NCBI GenBank assembly: GCA_001799975.1
Contig: MGUQ01000052.1
Location: 7,819-16,050 of the forward strand
DNA length: 8,232 nt
Source of the DNA: Elusimicrobia bacterium RIFCSPLOWO2_01_FULL_54_10
GTDB taxonomy: Bacteria > Elusimicrobiota > Elusimicrobia > 2-02-FULL-39-32
Direction of reading: 5' to 3'
Made by a program: the position numbers and the translations under genes. This document shows positions 1 to 6,047 of the stretch, in pieces. Under the pieces are notes generated by a model that saw only the letters and a list, made by a program, of their open reading frames with translations, did no database searches and was not told the origin of the DNA. Position 1 is the stretch's first letter; each line of letters starts with the position of its first letter.

Positions 1-1
1 C

Positions 2-481
2 GTGCTGACGCGGCCGGTGGTTGAAGCGGGGGAAAAGCTCGGGTTTCTGCCCGGAGACCTCTATGAAAAGATCAATCCTTATCTGCGCCCTCTTTATGAC
101 GCCTTCCACACCCTCCTCGGGATTGAGCGCTTCCGCATCTATCGCGATGATGAAACCATTGAAATCGTTCCGCTGGCGTACATGCGCGGGCGCACCCTGG
201 AAAACGCCTTCGTTATTTTGGACGAAGCGCAAAACACCACGCCGGAGCAGATGAAGATGTTTCTCACGCGCATGGGCAACCGCTCCAAGCTGGTGATCAC
301 GGGCGATATCACCCAGATCGACCTGGAATTCAAAAAACGCTCGGGTTTTGTCGAGGCGCTCAAAATTTTGAAAGACGTCACCCAAATCCAGGTCATCGAG
401 TTTTCCGGGGAAGACGTGGTGCGCCACGCTTTGGTCAAGGAAATCCTCAAAGCTTACGACGCGTTTGAAAAAGCGGAGTGA
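2..481 (+). CDS. phoH: PhoH family ATPase, 3' part (5' end outside window)
   Basis: This is the C-terminal portion of a PhoH-like (PhoH/YbeZ) P-loop ATPase, a cytoplasmic NTPase linked to RNA metabolism and typically encoded next to ybeY. The reading frame is open from base 2, so the gene almost certainly begins upstream and its Walker A loop is not visible. What is visible is highly family-like: [18 protein letters not shown] at the start, the [10 protein letters not shown] segment, the Walker B block [21 protein letters not shown], and the sensor-like [11 protein letters not shown] stretch, followed by the usual [16 protein letters not shown]-terminus. The GTG at base 2 is an internal codon, not a real start. 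The stop TGA (479-481) overlaps the GTG start of ybeY in a GTGA, indicating translational coupling. Identity is very secure; only the N-terminal part is missing. Confidence 0.95.
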   Translation: MLTRPVVEAGEKLGFLPGDLYEKINPYLRPLYDAFHTLLGIERFRIYRDDETIEIVPLAYMRGRTLENAFVILDEAQNTTPEQMKMFLTRMGNRSKLVITGDITQIDLEFKKRSGFVEALKILKDVTQIQVIEFSGEDVVRHALVKEILKAYDAFEKAE

Positions 482-933
482 TTTTAAGATTTGAGGGCCT
501 CAAAAACCGCTCTCAAAAACAATCCCTCGAACAGTTCTGCAAAAAGGCCTGCCGCCTGGTGCCCGCGCTCCGCGGCAACGGGGAGCTTTCCATCCTGTTT
601 GTCACCGACCGCCGCATCCGCCAAATCAACAAGAAATTTCTGAACCACGACTTTGCCACCGATGTGATTGCGTTTCCCTATAGCTTGAAGGGACTGGGCG
701 GCGAGGCAGATCCGTTCGGAGACATTTATGTGTCTCTGGACACGGCCGCGCGGGAGGCCCGCAAGGGGGGATATTCCGCCCTCCAGGAGCTGGCTCTCTA
801 TTGCCTTCACGGAATGCTCCACTTGGCTGGATATGACGATCACGGCCCTAAAAACCGCGAAAAAATGTTCGCCGCCCAAAAAAGCATTTTCAAACGCTCA
901 GCCCCCCGTTTGGCTCCTCCTGATCATAGGTGA
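478..933 (+). CDS. ybeY: Endoribonuclease YbeY (rRNA maturation factor)
   Basis: YbeY is a single-domain metalloprotein acting on rRNA, notably 16S 3' end maturation and ribosome quality control. The 151-residue product has the family landmarks: [14 protein letters not shown] (the substrate-side TDV.(A/S)FP block), [15 protein letters not shown], and the metal-binding [12 protein letters not shown]. The histidines fall at residues 111, 115 and 122. The usual pattern is HxxxHxxxxxH, so the third histidine lies one residue further along because of a second Asp; this is a variant that still looks functional. The GTG start at 478 overlaps the phoH stop by 4 nt, and no better start exists before the conserved region. 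The last residues (about 140-151) are proline-rich and unconserved. The TGA stop lies inside the left arm of a perfect palindrome, which may have trimmed or supplied the C-terminus. Confidence 0.95.
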   Translation: MILRFEGLKNRSQKQSLEQFCKKACRLVPALRGNGELSILFVTDRRIRQINKKFLNHDFATDVIAFPYSLKGLGGEADPFGDIYVSLDTAAREARKGGYSALQELALYCLHGMLHLAGYDDHGPKNREKMFAAQKSIFKRSAPRLAPPDHR

Positions 934-962
934 AACGAACTAAAGCAGGTAGTTCGTTTCAC
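930..962. repeat. Perfect 13-bp-arm palindrome at the ybeY stop codon
   Basis: Left arm 930-942 (GTGAAACGAACTA) and right arm 950-962 (TAGTTCGTTTCAC) are exact reverse complements around a 7-nt loop, AAGCAGG. The ybeY stop codon TGA (931-933) is inside the left arm. No run of T follows on either strand, so it is not a classical intrinsic terminator, though the hairpin could still stabilise the mRNA 3' end or act as a weak terminator. A palindromic extragenic repeat or a protein-binding site are alternatives. Its centre (946) is about 61 bp upstream of the predicted recO transcription start, a spacing compatible with a class I activator. Confidence 0.8.
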
Positions 963-971
963 TCGTGTGAT

Positions 972-1000
972 TTGACAATCCAGCGTCGATGATTTATTCT
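972..1000 (+). promoter_or_regulatory. Predicted sigma-70 type promoter for the recO operon
   Basis: A consensus -35 TTGACA (972-977) is followed after exactly 17 bp by TATTCT (995-1000), which matches the -10 consensus at four of six positions including the first two and the last. It lies in the only intergenic gap of the window, just upstream of recO. Transcription would start around 1006-1009, at or 1-3 nt before the recO GTG. The -10 element overlaps an in-frame TAA (1000-1002), which prevents recO from extending upstream. Confidence 0.65.
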
Positions 1001-1008
1001 AATTAGCT

Positions 1009-1671
1009 GTGATTCAATCGGTTCAGGCCATCATTTTGAGAGCGGCAGACGCGGGGGATTTTGCCCAGAAACTCACGGTCTATTCCCGCGAGCTGGGCAA
1101 GTTCAAGGCTAATGTGGCCGGCGTCAAAAAAATGGCCTCCAAACTGCGGTCTCTGGCCCAGCCCTTCGCCGAATCCCGTCTTCAAATTTATCTGCACGGC
1201 ACCGTGCGCGCGGGTGTGAACGATCCGGGCAAGCTGATTGGGGGCGAACCCCTCGCCGTGAGGCCCCGCCTGCGTTCCACCCTGGACCGCATGGTGCAAG
1301 CGCAAGTCTTCTGCGAAACTCTGGACACGCTCACAAAAACATTTTATCCCAACGAAGCGGAATATGACCTCCTGGCCGGCACCCTGCAGTCGCTGGAGGA
1401 AACAGAATTTCCCCTGCTGGTGCGCCTGCGCTCCACGCTCATTCTCTTGAAAATCCTGGGCTATGGCCTCCGGCACCACCCCGTGTGGAAGGCCATGCCG
1501 GCGTCTGACCGCAATTTGCTGCTGCGTTTGGGCTCCTGGCCCGCGGAAGAAGCGGTTTTTTCCAGCGATGAAGCGGAAACTTTGAGCCACATCACCCAGT
1601 CCTATCTGGCCCTTTTCCTGCCCATGCCTTTAAAGAGCGAAATGTTCATGCGCAAGGTGGCCGCCGCTTGA
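1009..1671 (+). CDS. recO: DNA repair protein RecO
   Basis: RecO loads RecA onto SSB-coated single-stranded DNA together with RecR (RecFOR pathway) and anneals complementary strands. The 220-residue product starts with the typical OB-fold N-terminus: AIILRAADAGDFAQKLTVYSRELGKF at about residues 7-32, then the VAGVKK loop. A helical C-terminal domain contains LRSTLILLKILGYG (about residues 142-155). The zinc-finger cysteines present in many RecO proteins are absent, as in E. coli RecO. The length is slightly short for the family (usually about 230-260). The GTG start at 1009 is forced: an in-frame TAA sits at 1000-1002 and there is no other standard start codon before the conserved AIILR. No Shine-Dalgarno is present, and the predicted promoter ends 8 nt upstream, so the message is probably leaderless or nearly so. 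The stop TGA ends at the first base of the downstream inverted repeat. Confidence 0.9.
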   Translation: MIQSVQAIILRAADAGDFAQKLTVYSRELGKFKANVAGVKKMASKLRSLAQPFAESRLQIYLHGTVRAGVNDPGKLIGGEPLAVRPRLRSTLDRMVQAQVFCETLDTLTKTFYPNEAEYDLLAGTLQSLEETEFPLLVRLRSTLILLKILGYGLRHHPVWKAMPASDRNLLLRLGSWPAEEAVFSSDEAETLSHITQSYLALFLPMPLKSEMFMRKVAAA

Positions 1672-1684
1672 TCCCCCACCAACC
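1671..1684 (+). repeat. Left terminal inverted repeat of the GIY-YIG cassette
   Basis: ATCCCCCACCAACC is the exact reverse complement of 1943-1956. Its first base is the last base of the recO stop codon. Outside the 14-bp core one mismatch is followed by two more paired positions (1668-1669 with 1958-1959). Confidence 0.85.
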
Positions 1685-1688
1685 CTCA

Positions 1689-1958
1689 ATGCATTTTGTG
1701 TACATATTGAAAAGTTTAAAATCTGATGTGCACTATATTGGGATGACCAACAATCTTGAAAGAAGAGTTAACGAACATAATACAGGTCAAAGTTACTGGA
1801 CGAAACGGCATATGCCGTTTCATTTAATCTATTTTGAAGGATTTTTGTCTGATAAGGATGCTAGGGAACGAGAGAAAAAACTTAAACAGTTTAAGAAGGG
1901 TTATTCTGAAATAAAGAAGAGAATTACTAATTCACTTGCAATGGTTGGTGGGGGATGA
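1689..1958 (+). CDS. Small GIY-YIG nuclease family protein
   Basis: A single-domain GIY-YIG nuclease of 89 residues, of the small stand-alone type often labelled 'excinuclease ABC C subunit domain protein'. Motifs: VYILKS with Tyr5 (the GIY position), HYIG (residues 15-18), LERRVNEHN with Arg25/Arg26 and His30, and a C-terminal [13 protein letters not shown] helix with Glu62 as the likely metal ligand; all expected catalytic positions look intact. ATG 1689 is preferred because family members begin directly at M-x-(Y/F)-VYIL. A TTG at 1668, overlapping the recO stop and preceded by AAGGTGG, is an alternative that adds seven residues. The gene is AT-rich unlike all neighbours, indicating foreign origin. 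Its last five residues (MVGGG) are written almost wholly by the right inverted repeat, and its stop overlaps the glyQ start in ATGA. Substrate and role are unknown; homing or cassette maintenance is a guess. Confidence 0.85.
   Translation: MHFVYILKSLKSDVHYIGMTNNLERRVNEHNTGQSYWTKRHMPFHLIYFEGFLSDKDAREREKKLKQFKKGYSEIKKRITNSLAMVGGG
1802..1821. repeat. 20-bp perfect palindrome at the centre of the cassette
   Basis: GAAACGGCATATGCCGTTTC is fully self-complementary with no spacer. Its centre (1811.5) is 2 bp from the midpoint of the 1671-1956 segment (1813.5). It is coding, covering residues TKRHMPF of the GIY-YIG protein. It could be a dimeric protein site, a cruciform, or coincidence in a conserved protein stretch. 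Confidence 0.75.
1943..1956 (-). repeat. Right terminal inverted repeat of the GIY-YIG cassette
   Basis: GGTTGGTGGGGGAT pairs perfectly with 1671-1684. It encodes the end of the GIY-YIG protein and supplies the first two bases of the glyQ ATG. Its G-rich run is the only purine-rich stretch just before glyQ and is a poor Shine-Dalgarno. In an mRNA hairpin with the left arm it would hide the glyQ start, so glyQ may need ribosomes arriving from the upstream gene. Confidence 0.85.
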
Positions 1959-2800
1959 ATTTTCAGGACATCATCATGGCTCTGGAAAAGTTCTGGACGC
2001 GGGAAGGATGCCTCCTGTGGCAGCCCTATGACCTGGAAAAAGGCGCCGGAACTTTCAATCCGGCCACGTTTCTCATGGCTCTGGGCGGATCCCCCTGGGC
2101 CGCGTGCTATGTGGAGCCCTGCCGCAGGCCCACCGACGGCCGCTACGGCGAAAACCCCAACCGCCTCGGGCATTATTATCAATATCAGGTGCTCATGAAG
2201 CCCAGCCCGGCCAACATCCAAAAACTCTATTTGAAATCCCTGGAAGCCATCGGCATCAAAATCAGCCAGCATGACATCCGCTTTGTGGAAGACGACTGGG
2301 AATCCCCCACTCTGGGCGCCTGGGGGCTGGGCTGGGAAGTGTGGCTGGACGGCATGGAGATCACACAATTCACTTATTTTCAGCAGGTGGGCGGCATCCC
2401 GCTCAACCCCATTTCGGTGGAAATCACTTACGGCTTGGAGCGCTTGACCATGTTCTCCCAAAAAAAGTCGAATGTCTTTGAAATCAAATGGGACGATACC
2501 CACACTTATGGGAGCATCCACAAAGAGCTGGAAAAGCAGTTTTCCAAATATCATTTTGAGCTCACGGACGAAGTGCTCCTGAAACAGCGCTTTGCCGATG
2601 AAGAGAAGGAATGCAGCCGCCTGCTTGCGGCCAACTGCGTTTTGCCGGCTTATGACTGCGTCATGCGCGCGTCGCACGCTTTCAACCTTCTGGACGCCCG
2701 CGGCGTGCTTTCCGTGGACGAGCGAACCCGCACGGTGGGGCGGGTGCGGGCCCTGGCGGGCGCTGTGGCCGGGCAGTATCTGGAAAGCCAGAATGGATAA
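1955..2800 (+). CDS. glyQ: Glycyl-tRNA synthetase alpha subunit
   Basis: Catalytic subunit of the bacterial alpha2-beta2 glycyl-tRNA synthetase, a class II enzyme that activates glycine with ATP and charges tRNA-Gly with the beta subunit. The 281-residue product is near the family length (about 290-300) and carries its signatures in order: [53 protein letters not shown] with [43 protein letters not shown], the motif-3-like EITYGLERL, and the C-terminal [27 protein letters not shown]. The ATG at 1955 matches the expected N-terminus. It overlaps the stop of the GIY-YIG gene (ATGA), and its first two bases belong to the right inverted repeat of that cassette. It overlaps glyS by 8 nt. Fully intact; identity is certain. 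Confidence 0.98.
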   Translation: MNFQDIIMALEKFWTREGCLLWQPYDLEKGAGTFNPATFLMALGGSPWAACYVEPCRRPTDGRYGENPNRLGHYYQYQVLMKPSPANIQKLYLKSLEAIGIKISQHDIRFVEDDWESPTLGAWGLGWEVWLDGMEITQFTYFQQVGGIPLNPISVEITYGLERLTMFSQKKSNVFEIKWDDTHTYGSIHKELEKQFSKYHFELTDEVLLKQRFADEEKECSRLLAANCVLPAYDCVMRASHAFNLLDARGVLSVDERTRTVGRVRALAGAVAGQYLESQNG

Positions 2801-4916
2801 AACCCAGGACGCGCTTTTTGAAATCGGGACGGAGGAAATCCCTTCGTCTTATCTGCCGCCCGCGCTGGATTTCATGAAAACCCGCGCGGAAGAGCGCCTG
2901 GCTCAATCCCACCTGCCTTTTAAGTCCGTCCAGGCGCTCGGCACGCCCCGCAGGCTCGCGCTTCTCATCTGGGGCGTGGCGGCCAAGTCCGAGGCGGCCG
3001 TTTCCGAAGTTCTCGGCCCAAAAATGTCCGCGGCCAAAGACAACGAGGGCAACTGGACGCCCGCGGCGCAGGGATTTGCCCGTTCGCAGGGCGTTCCGCT
3101 GGAAAAGCTGGAAACGCGCGAATCGCCCAAAGGGCCCGTCATCTGCGCCGTCAAAAAGCGCGAGGGGGAAAAGGCCGAAAAAATCCTCGCAGAGCTTTTT
3201 ACTGATCTTCCTGCGGCCATCCCTTTCCCCAAAAAAATGGTCTGGGAGCCCGGCCAGTTCCGATTTGCCCGTCCTATCCGCAACCTTGTGGCTTTGCTGG
3301 GGAGCAAACCGCTCCGCGTGGTTGTTGCGGGGGTGCGGGCCGCCAATAAAACTTTTCCTCTGGCCCATTTGTCTTCCAAAATGATTTCCATTTCTTCCGC
3401 TCAATCTTATGCGGGCACACTCAAAAATAATTGCATTTTGACAGACCCTGCCGCCAGGAAAGAGCTCATCCGTTCCTCTGCCCAGGCCCTGGCCAAAAAG
3501 GTCAAGGGGGCCTTGCGGGAAGACGCGGACCTTCTGGAAGAAGTGGCCTGGCTTTCCGAACACCCGGTGGGCATTTTGGGCGGCTTCAGCAGGGAATTTT
3601 TGGATTTGCCGTCAGAAGTTTTGATCACCTGCATGAAAAAGCACCAGAAGTTTTTTTCCATCGAGGACGAATCCGGCCGGCTCCTGCCCCATTTTGTGGG
3701 CATCCGCAACGGCATTTCCGAGCACCAGGAAACCGTGCGCGGCGGTTATGAAAAGGTCCTTCTGGCCCGCCTCCATGACGCCAAGTTTTTCTTCGATGAG
3801 GATATGAAAAGAAACCTGGATTATTTTGTAAGCAAAGCTTCGAAAATCATCGTTCATGAAAAACTCGGGAACATCGGCGACAAGCTGGCCCGCTGTGAGC
3901 GGATTGCCCTGGAGCTGTTAAAAACATTTAACGATAACCTGATTGATCCCGAAGTCGTGAAACGGGCCATTTGTCTGTCCAAATTTGATTTGGTCACCCG
4001 GGTTATTTATGAATATCCCGAACTGCAGGGAATCATGGGGGGCATCTATGCCGGCCGCTTCGGAGAAAGTCCCCGGGTGGCAGAAGCCATACGGGAACAC
4101 TACTATCCGTTAAACAGCCAAAGCCCTCTCCCCGGCAAAGCAGAGTCCAAAATCGCCGCGTTGAGCGAGAAGATCGACGGCCTTTGCGGAAGTTTTTGGA
4201 TCGGCAACCTGCCAAGCGGCAACGCCGACCCTTACGGGCTGCGGCGGCAATCCGGCGGCATCCTGAGAATTCTTCTGGAATCCCATTGGGATGTGCCTTT
4301 GGCGTCTGTCGTCAGGCAAGCGTTGGGCGCCATTTCAAATCATCATGCCCCGGAGGACATGACGAAAGCCGTTTGCTCGTTCCTCACCGACAGATTCCAG
4401 CTCATCATGCAGGAATCAGGATACGAATTGGATGAGATTTATTCGATCACCCGCAACGCCAACGATCCGGACCTCCTGGACTTGCGGCTGCAATCCCTGC
4501 GGGCCAAGATCGATGCTCTCCACTCGGTGCGCAAGCACCCCGATTTTGAGGCGGTGGCCGGGGCCTACAAACGGGCGGGCAACATTCTCCGCCAAGCGCG
4601 GCAAAAGGGGTTGGAGGTCACGCGGGAACAGTTTGACGCCTCCCTGCTCACGGACCCTGCGGAAAAAAGTCTGCATGTCGCGGTGGATGACCTGATCCGC
4701 AAAACCCAGCCGATGCTGGAACAGAGGCAGTACCGCGCGGCCCTGCAGGACTGGGTGCGCGTGCGGGCGGATTTGGATCTTTTTTTTGAAAAAGTCATGG
4801 TGATGGTCCCGGACGAAAAGGTGTGCCGCAACCGGCTCTCGCTCCTTTTTATCCTGGAGTCCCGCTTCCGCCAGATGGCGGATTTTTCACTGATTCAAAC
4901 CGGAGGTTTACGATGA
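2793..4916 (+). CDS. glyS: Glycyl-tRNA synthetase beta subunit
   Basis: Beta subunit of the tetrameric glycyl-tRNA synthetase, needed for tRNA-Gly recognition. The product has 707 residues, close to the usual 690-700. It starts with the canonical [13 protein letters not shown] (residues 9-21). Further landmarks are [24 protein letters not shown] (from residue 281), [16 protein letters not shown] (from 328), [17 protein letters not shown] in the HD-like region, [10 protein letters not shown], and [20 protein letters not shown] (from 474). The C-terminal part, including [18 protein letters not shown], is the DALR-type anticodon-binding domain. The open frame extends upstream to 2592, but the ATG at 2793 is chosen because the family N-terminus begins there; the upstream residues are only the shadow of glyQ. 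It overlaps glyQ by 8 nt, and its stop overlaps the next start in ATGA. Confidence 0.98.
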   Translation: MDKTQDALFEIGTEEIPSSYLPPALDFMKTRAEERLAQSHLPFKSVQALGTPRRLALLIWGVAAKSEAAVSEVLGPKMSAAKDNEGNWTPAAQGFARSQGVPLEKLETRESPKGPVICAVKKREGEKAEKILAELFTDLPAAIPFPKKMVWEPGQFRFARPIRNLVALLGSKPLRVVVAGVRAANKTFPLAHLSSKMISISSAQSYAGTLKNNCILTDPAARKELIRSSAQALAKKVKGALREDADLLEEVAWLSEHPVGILGGFSREFLDLPSEVLITCMKKHQKFFSIEDESGRLLPHFVGIRNGISEHQETVRGGYEKVLLARLHDAKFFFDEDMKRNLDYFVSKASKIIVHEKLGNIGDKLARCERIALELLKTFNDNLIDPEVVKRAICLSKFDLVTRVIYEYPELQGIMGGIYAGRFGESPRVAEAIREHYYPLNSQSPLPGKAESKIAALSEKIDGLCGSFWIGNLPSGNADPYGLRRQSGGILRILLESHWDVPLASVVRQALGAISNHHAPEDMTKAVCSFLTDRFQLIMQESGYELDEIYSITRNANDPDLLDLRLQSLRAKIDALHSVRKHPDFEAVAGAYKRAGNILRQARQKGLEVTREQFDASLLTDPAEKSLHVAVDDLIRKTQPMLEQRQYRAALQDWVRVRADLDLFFEKVMVMVPDEKVCRNRLSLLFILESRFRQMADFSLIQTGGLR
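4902..4906 (+). promoter_or_regulatory. Strong Shine-Dalgarno deciding the start at 4913
   Basis: GGAGG lies 6 nt upstream of the ATG at 4913, inside the end of glyS. It is the clearest ribosome binding site in the window. It fixes the start of the small exported protein, although the frame is open further upstream to 4823. Confidence 0.8.
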
Positions 4917-5299
4917 AACACGCGCGATTCGTTTTGGCGGCGGCTCTGATGGTTGCGGTTTCCGGAGGATGCAATCTTTACGCGAAATCCGCGCCCCCGT
5001 CCGCTATCGGAAAAATTTTGAGCGCAAGGATGTCCAAAGGCATGCTTGAACCTGGGGACAAGGTCACTTTGGTCATTCAGAAGGGGTTCAGGGTGTCTCC
5101 GGGCATGCGGCTTGCCGTCTTCAAGATCAATATGGATCTGGCAAACTCCGGCAGCGAAGCGGATGATGAGGGTGCACGGGTTGAAGAGCTTGGCATCATT
5201 GAAATAATCCGTCTTAAGGGAATACGGCAGGCAGATGGCCGGGTGGTCAGCGTGCAGGGTGACATGGAACCGGGAAACTGGATAAAATTTGAACGATGA
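4913..5299 (+). CDS. Small exported protein, possible lipoprotein, function unknown
   Basis: I do not recognise a named family. The 128-residue product begins with a signal sequence: basic MKHAR, hydrophobic FVLAAALMVAV (6-16), then SGGC with Cys20. Lipobox fit is weak (Ser at -3), so lipoprotein processing at Cys20 is possible, but cleavage after LYA (residues 22-24) is an alternative. The mature part, about 100 residues, looks all-beta: GKILSARMSKGMLEPGDKV, then KGFRVSPGMRLAVFKI, ELGIIEIIRLKGIRQADGRVVSV, ending MEPGNWIKF. The rhythm resembles small barrel domains found after LysM modules or in FlgT-like envelope proteins ('G..v.pGm.l.Vy...G.i.vi.v....a.gkVv...i..Gd'); this is inferred by eye. 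It is tied to glyS and to the next gene by ATGA overlaps, and with the following TPR protein probably forms an envelope pair. Confidence 0.8.
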   Translation: MKHARFVLAAALMVAVSGGCNLYAKSAPPSAIGKILSARMSKGMLEPGDKVTLVIQKGFRVSPGMRLAVFKINMDLANSGSEADDEGARVEELGIIEIIRLKGIRQADGRVVSVQGDMEPGNWIKFER

Positions 5300-5679
5300 T
5301 AAAGCGGTTCATGATTTTTGTTGTGGCAGTCGTTGCGCTCATGATTTGGGTTGAGGACTGGGCTTCATCAGGGAAAATGGACGCGTTTATCGAGCAGCAT
5401 GAACATCCGAAAATGACTCCCAGATTGATTTTCTTCATAGGGGAAGCTTGCCACACGGCCCAGAGCGCCGGAAATGCCAGCCGCTATTTCGAATGGGTGA
5501 TTCAAAAATATCCCAACAAGTCATTCATTCCCAAGGCCCGTTTTCACCTGGCCATGAGCTATGAAGAGCTTGGAGACCGCCGCAAAGCCATGGAACAATA
5601 CATCGTCCTTAAAGATTCCTACACCCACACTTCTTATGGGAGAACCGCCATGCGCAAATGGGAGCTCAGCCGATATTGA
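5296..5679 (+). CDS. Membrane-anchored TPR protein, function unknown
   Basis: The 127-residue product has one N-terminal hydrophobic segment (about residues 5-19, after MIKR), suggesting a signal anchor or an uncleaved signal with the rest in the periplasm. The soluble part carries about two tetratricopeptide-type helical hairpins: residues about 43-73 (containing GNASRYFEWVIQKYP) and about 79-112 (IPKARFHLAMSYEELGDRRKAMEQYIVL). The 'YP.s.(y/f)..kA.f.lA..yeelGd..kA..qy' pattern is that of BamD/YbgF-like periplasmic TPRs, but the protein is far shorter than BamD and has no lipobox, so I do not assign either name. The ATG start overlaps the previous stop in ATGA. TPR modules mediate protein contacts, and the partner may be the preceding exported protein. 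The function remains unknown. Confidence 0.8.
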   Translation: MIKRFMIFVVAVVALMIWVEDWASSGKMDAFIEQHEHPKMTPRLIFFIGEACHTAQSAGNASRYFEWVIQKYPNKSFIPKARFHLAMSYEELGDRRKAMEQYIVLKDSYTHTSYGRTAMRKWELSRY

Positions 5680-6047
5680 TAAAACCGCCCGTTACCTTCT
5701 CTGATTTTATACAGGGCGGCCTGAACCGGTCTTCCCTATCCTTAAGAGAGCTTTGCCGCAAAGCCGGCACGGACCCCTCCTTCATGTCCAAGGTTCTGCG
5801 CGGCAAGCTTCCGCCTCCATCGGATGAAAAGCTGCTCAATCGCCTGGCAAAAGCGTTAGGCCTGGACGCGCTCACCCTCATCATTACCACGGGCTGGACC
5901 CCCTCCCAGCTGCGCCAGGACCCGGAAACGCTCAAAAGCCTTCTCGAAGGCCGGAGTCAGGCGCGCAAAAGCCCCGCGGCGCCTCAGCGTCGCGAACGCG
6001 CGTTTCAGGTATTGAAATCTCCCCAACTTTCCGAGGACCTTCTTTGA
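5658..6047 (+). CDS. XRE-like helix-turn-helix DNA-binding protein
   Basis: The 129-residue product contains one HTH_3/XRE-type domain at about residues 25-75: SLRELCRKAGTDPSFMSKVLRGKLPPPSDEKLLNRLAKALGLD, with the usual recognition-helix pattern S-x-(M/L)-S-K-(V/I)-L-x-G. After it come LITTGW and a charged, proline-containing tail without a recognisable effector domain. The ATG at 5658 overlaps the TPR gene by 22 nt. A TTG at 5676 would give the 4-nt TTGA overlap typical of this operon, with GGGAG 11 nt upstream; it would shorten the protein by six residues and is equally plausible. The stop overlaps dprA. Sitting directly before dprA in the same transcript, it may regulate this operon or competence/repair genes, but the sequence shows no target. 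A chromosomal rather than phage role is suggested by GC content matching the neighbours. Confidence 0.8.
   Translation: MGAQPILIKPPVTFSDFIQGGLNRSSLSLRELCRKAGTDPSFMSKVLRGKLPPPSDEKLLNRLAKALGLDALTLIITTGWTPSQLRQDPETLKSLLEGRSQARKSPAAPQRRERAFQVLKSPQLSEDLL

Larger units (their letters stand above)
1671..1956 (+). mobile_element. Putative GIY-YIG nuclease cassette with terminal inverted repeats
   Basis: This 286-bp segment lies between recO and glyQ. It is bounded by perfect 14-bp inverted repeats (1671-1684 and 1943-1956), and bases 1681-1942 have about 33% GC (my count, 86 of 262) whereas neighbouring genes are clearly GC-rich. It contains one nuclease gene and, at its centre, a 20-bp palindrome. 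The outermost bases of both repeats are AT. Deleting one AT plus everything between leaves TTGATGAAT, in which the recO TGA and the glyQ ATG overlap by one base, a normal operon junction. This suggests insertion at a dinucleotide AT with a 2-bp duplication. No transposase is present, so movement would rely on the nuclease or act in trans. That it is mobile is inference; the repeats and the compositional break are direct observations. Confidence 0.6.

Noticed and set aside
930..962. LexA/DinR-like SOS box (CGAAC...GTTCG half-sites) before the DNA repair gene recO
   Set aside because: The half-sites are present within the palindrome but 11 bp apart, whereas the Bacillus-type SOS box needs 4 bp between them; the longer perfect symmetry explains them better.
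930..975. Intrinsic terminator after ybeY
   Set aside because: No T-tract follows the hairpin on either strand, and the stem contains the stop codon itself; termination may occur but the sequence does not show it.
1671..1956. Classical insertion sequence
   Set aside because: There is no transposase and the length is under 300 bp; the only gene is a GIY-YIG nuclease, so an IS call is not supported.
1943..1956. A tRNA gene fragment at the end of the cassette
   Set aside because: Only an acceptor-like CCCCCACCA string is present; no T-arm, anticodon arm or D-arm can be found around either repeat.
1901..2677. Long minus-strand ORF (258 codons) antisense to glyQ
   Set aside because: It is the shadow of a highly conserved synthetase gene in GC-rich DNA; its translation shows no recognisable family features.
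2592..2792. N-terminal extension of glyS by 67 residues
   Set aside because: The extension lies in the body of glyQ out of frame, and the family N-terminus starts at the ATG at 2793.
2682..3563. Long minus-strand ORF (293 codons) antisense to glyS
   Set aside because: Same reason: low-complexity Gly/Arg-rich translation opposite a certain gene.
4823..4912. Upstream extension of the small exported protein by 30 residues
   Set aside because: It overlaps the conserved glyS C-terminus. The ATG at 4913 has GGAGG 6 nt upstream and begins a proper signal sequence.
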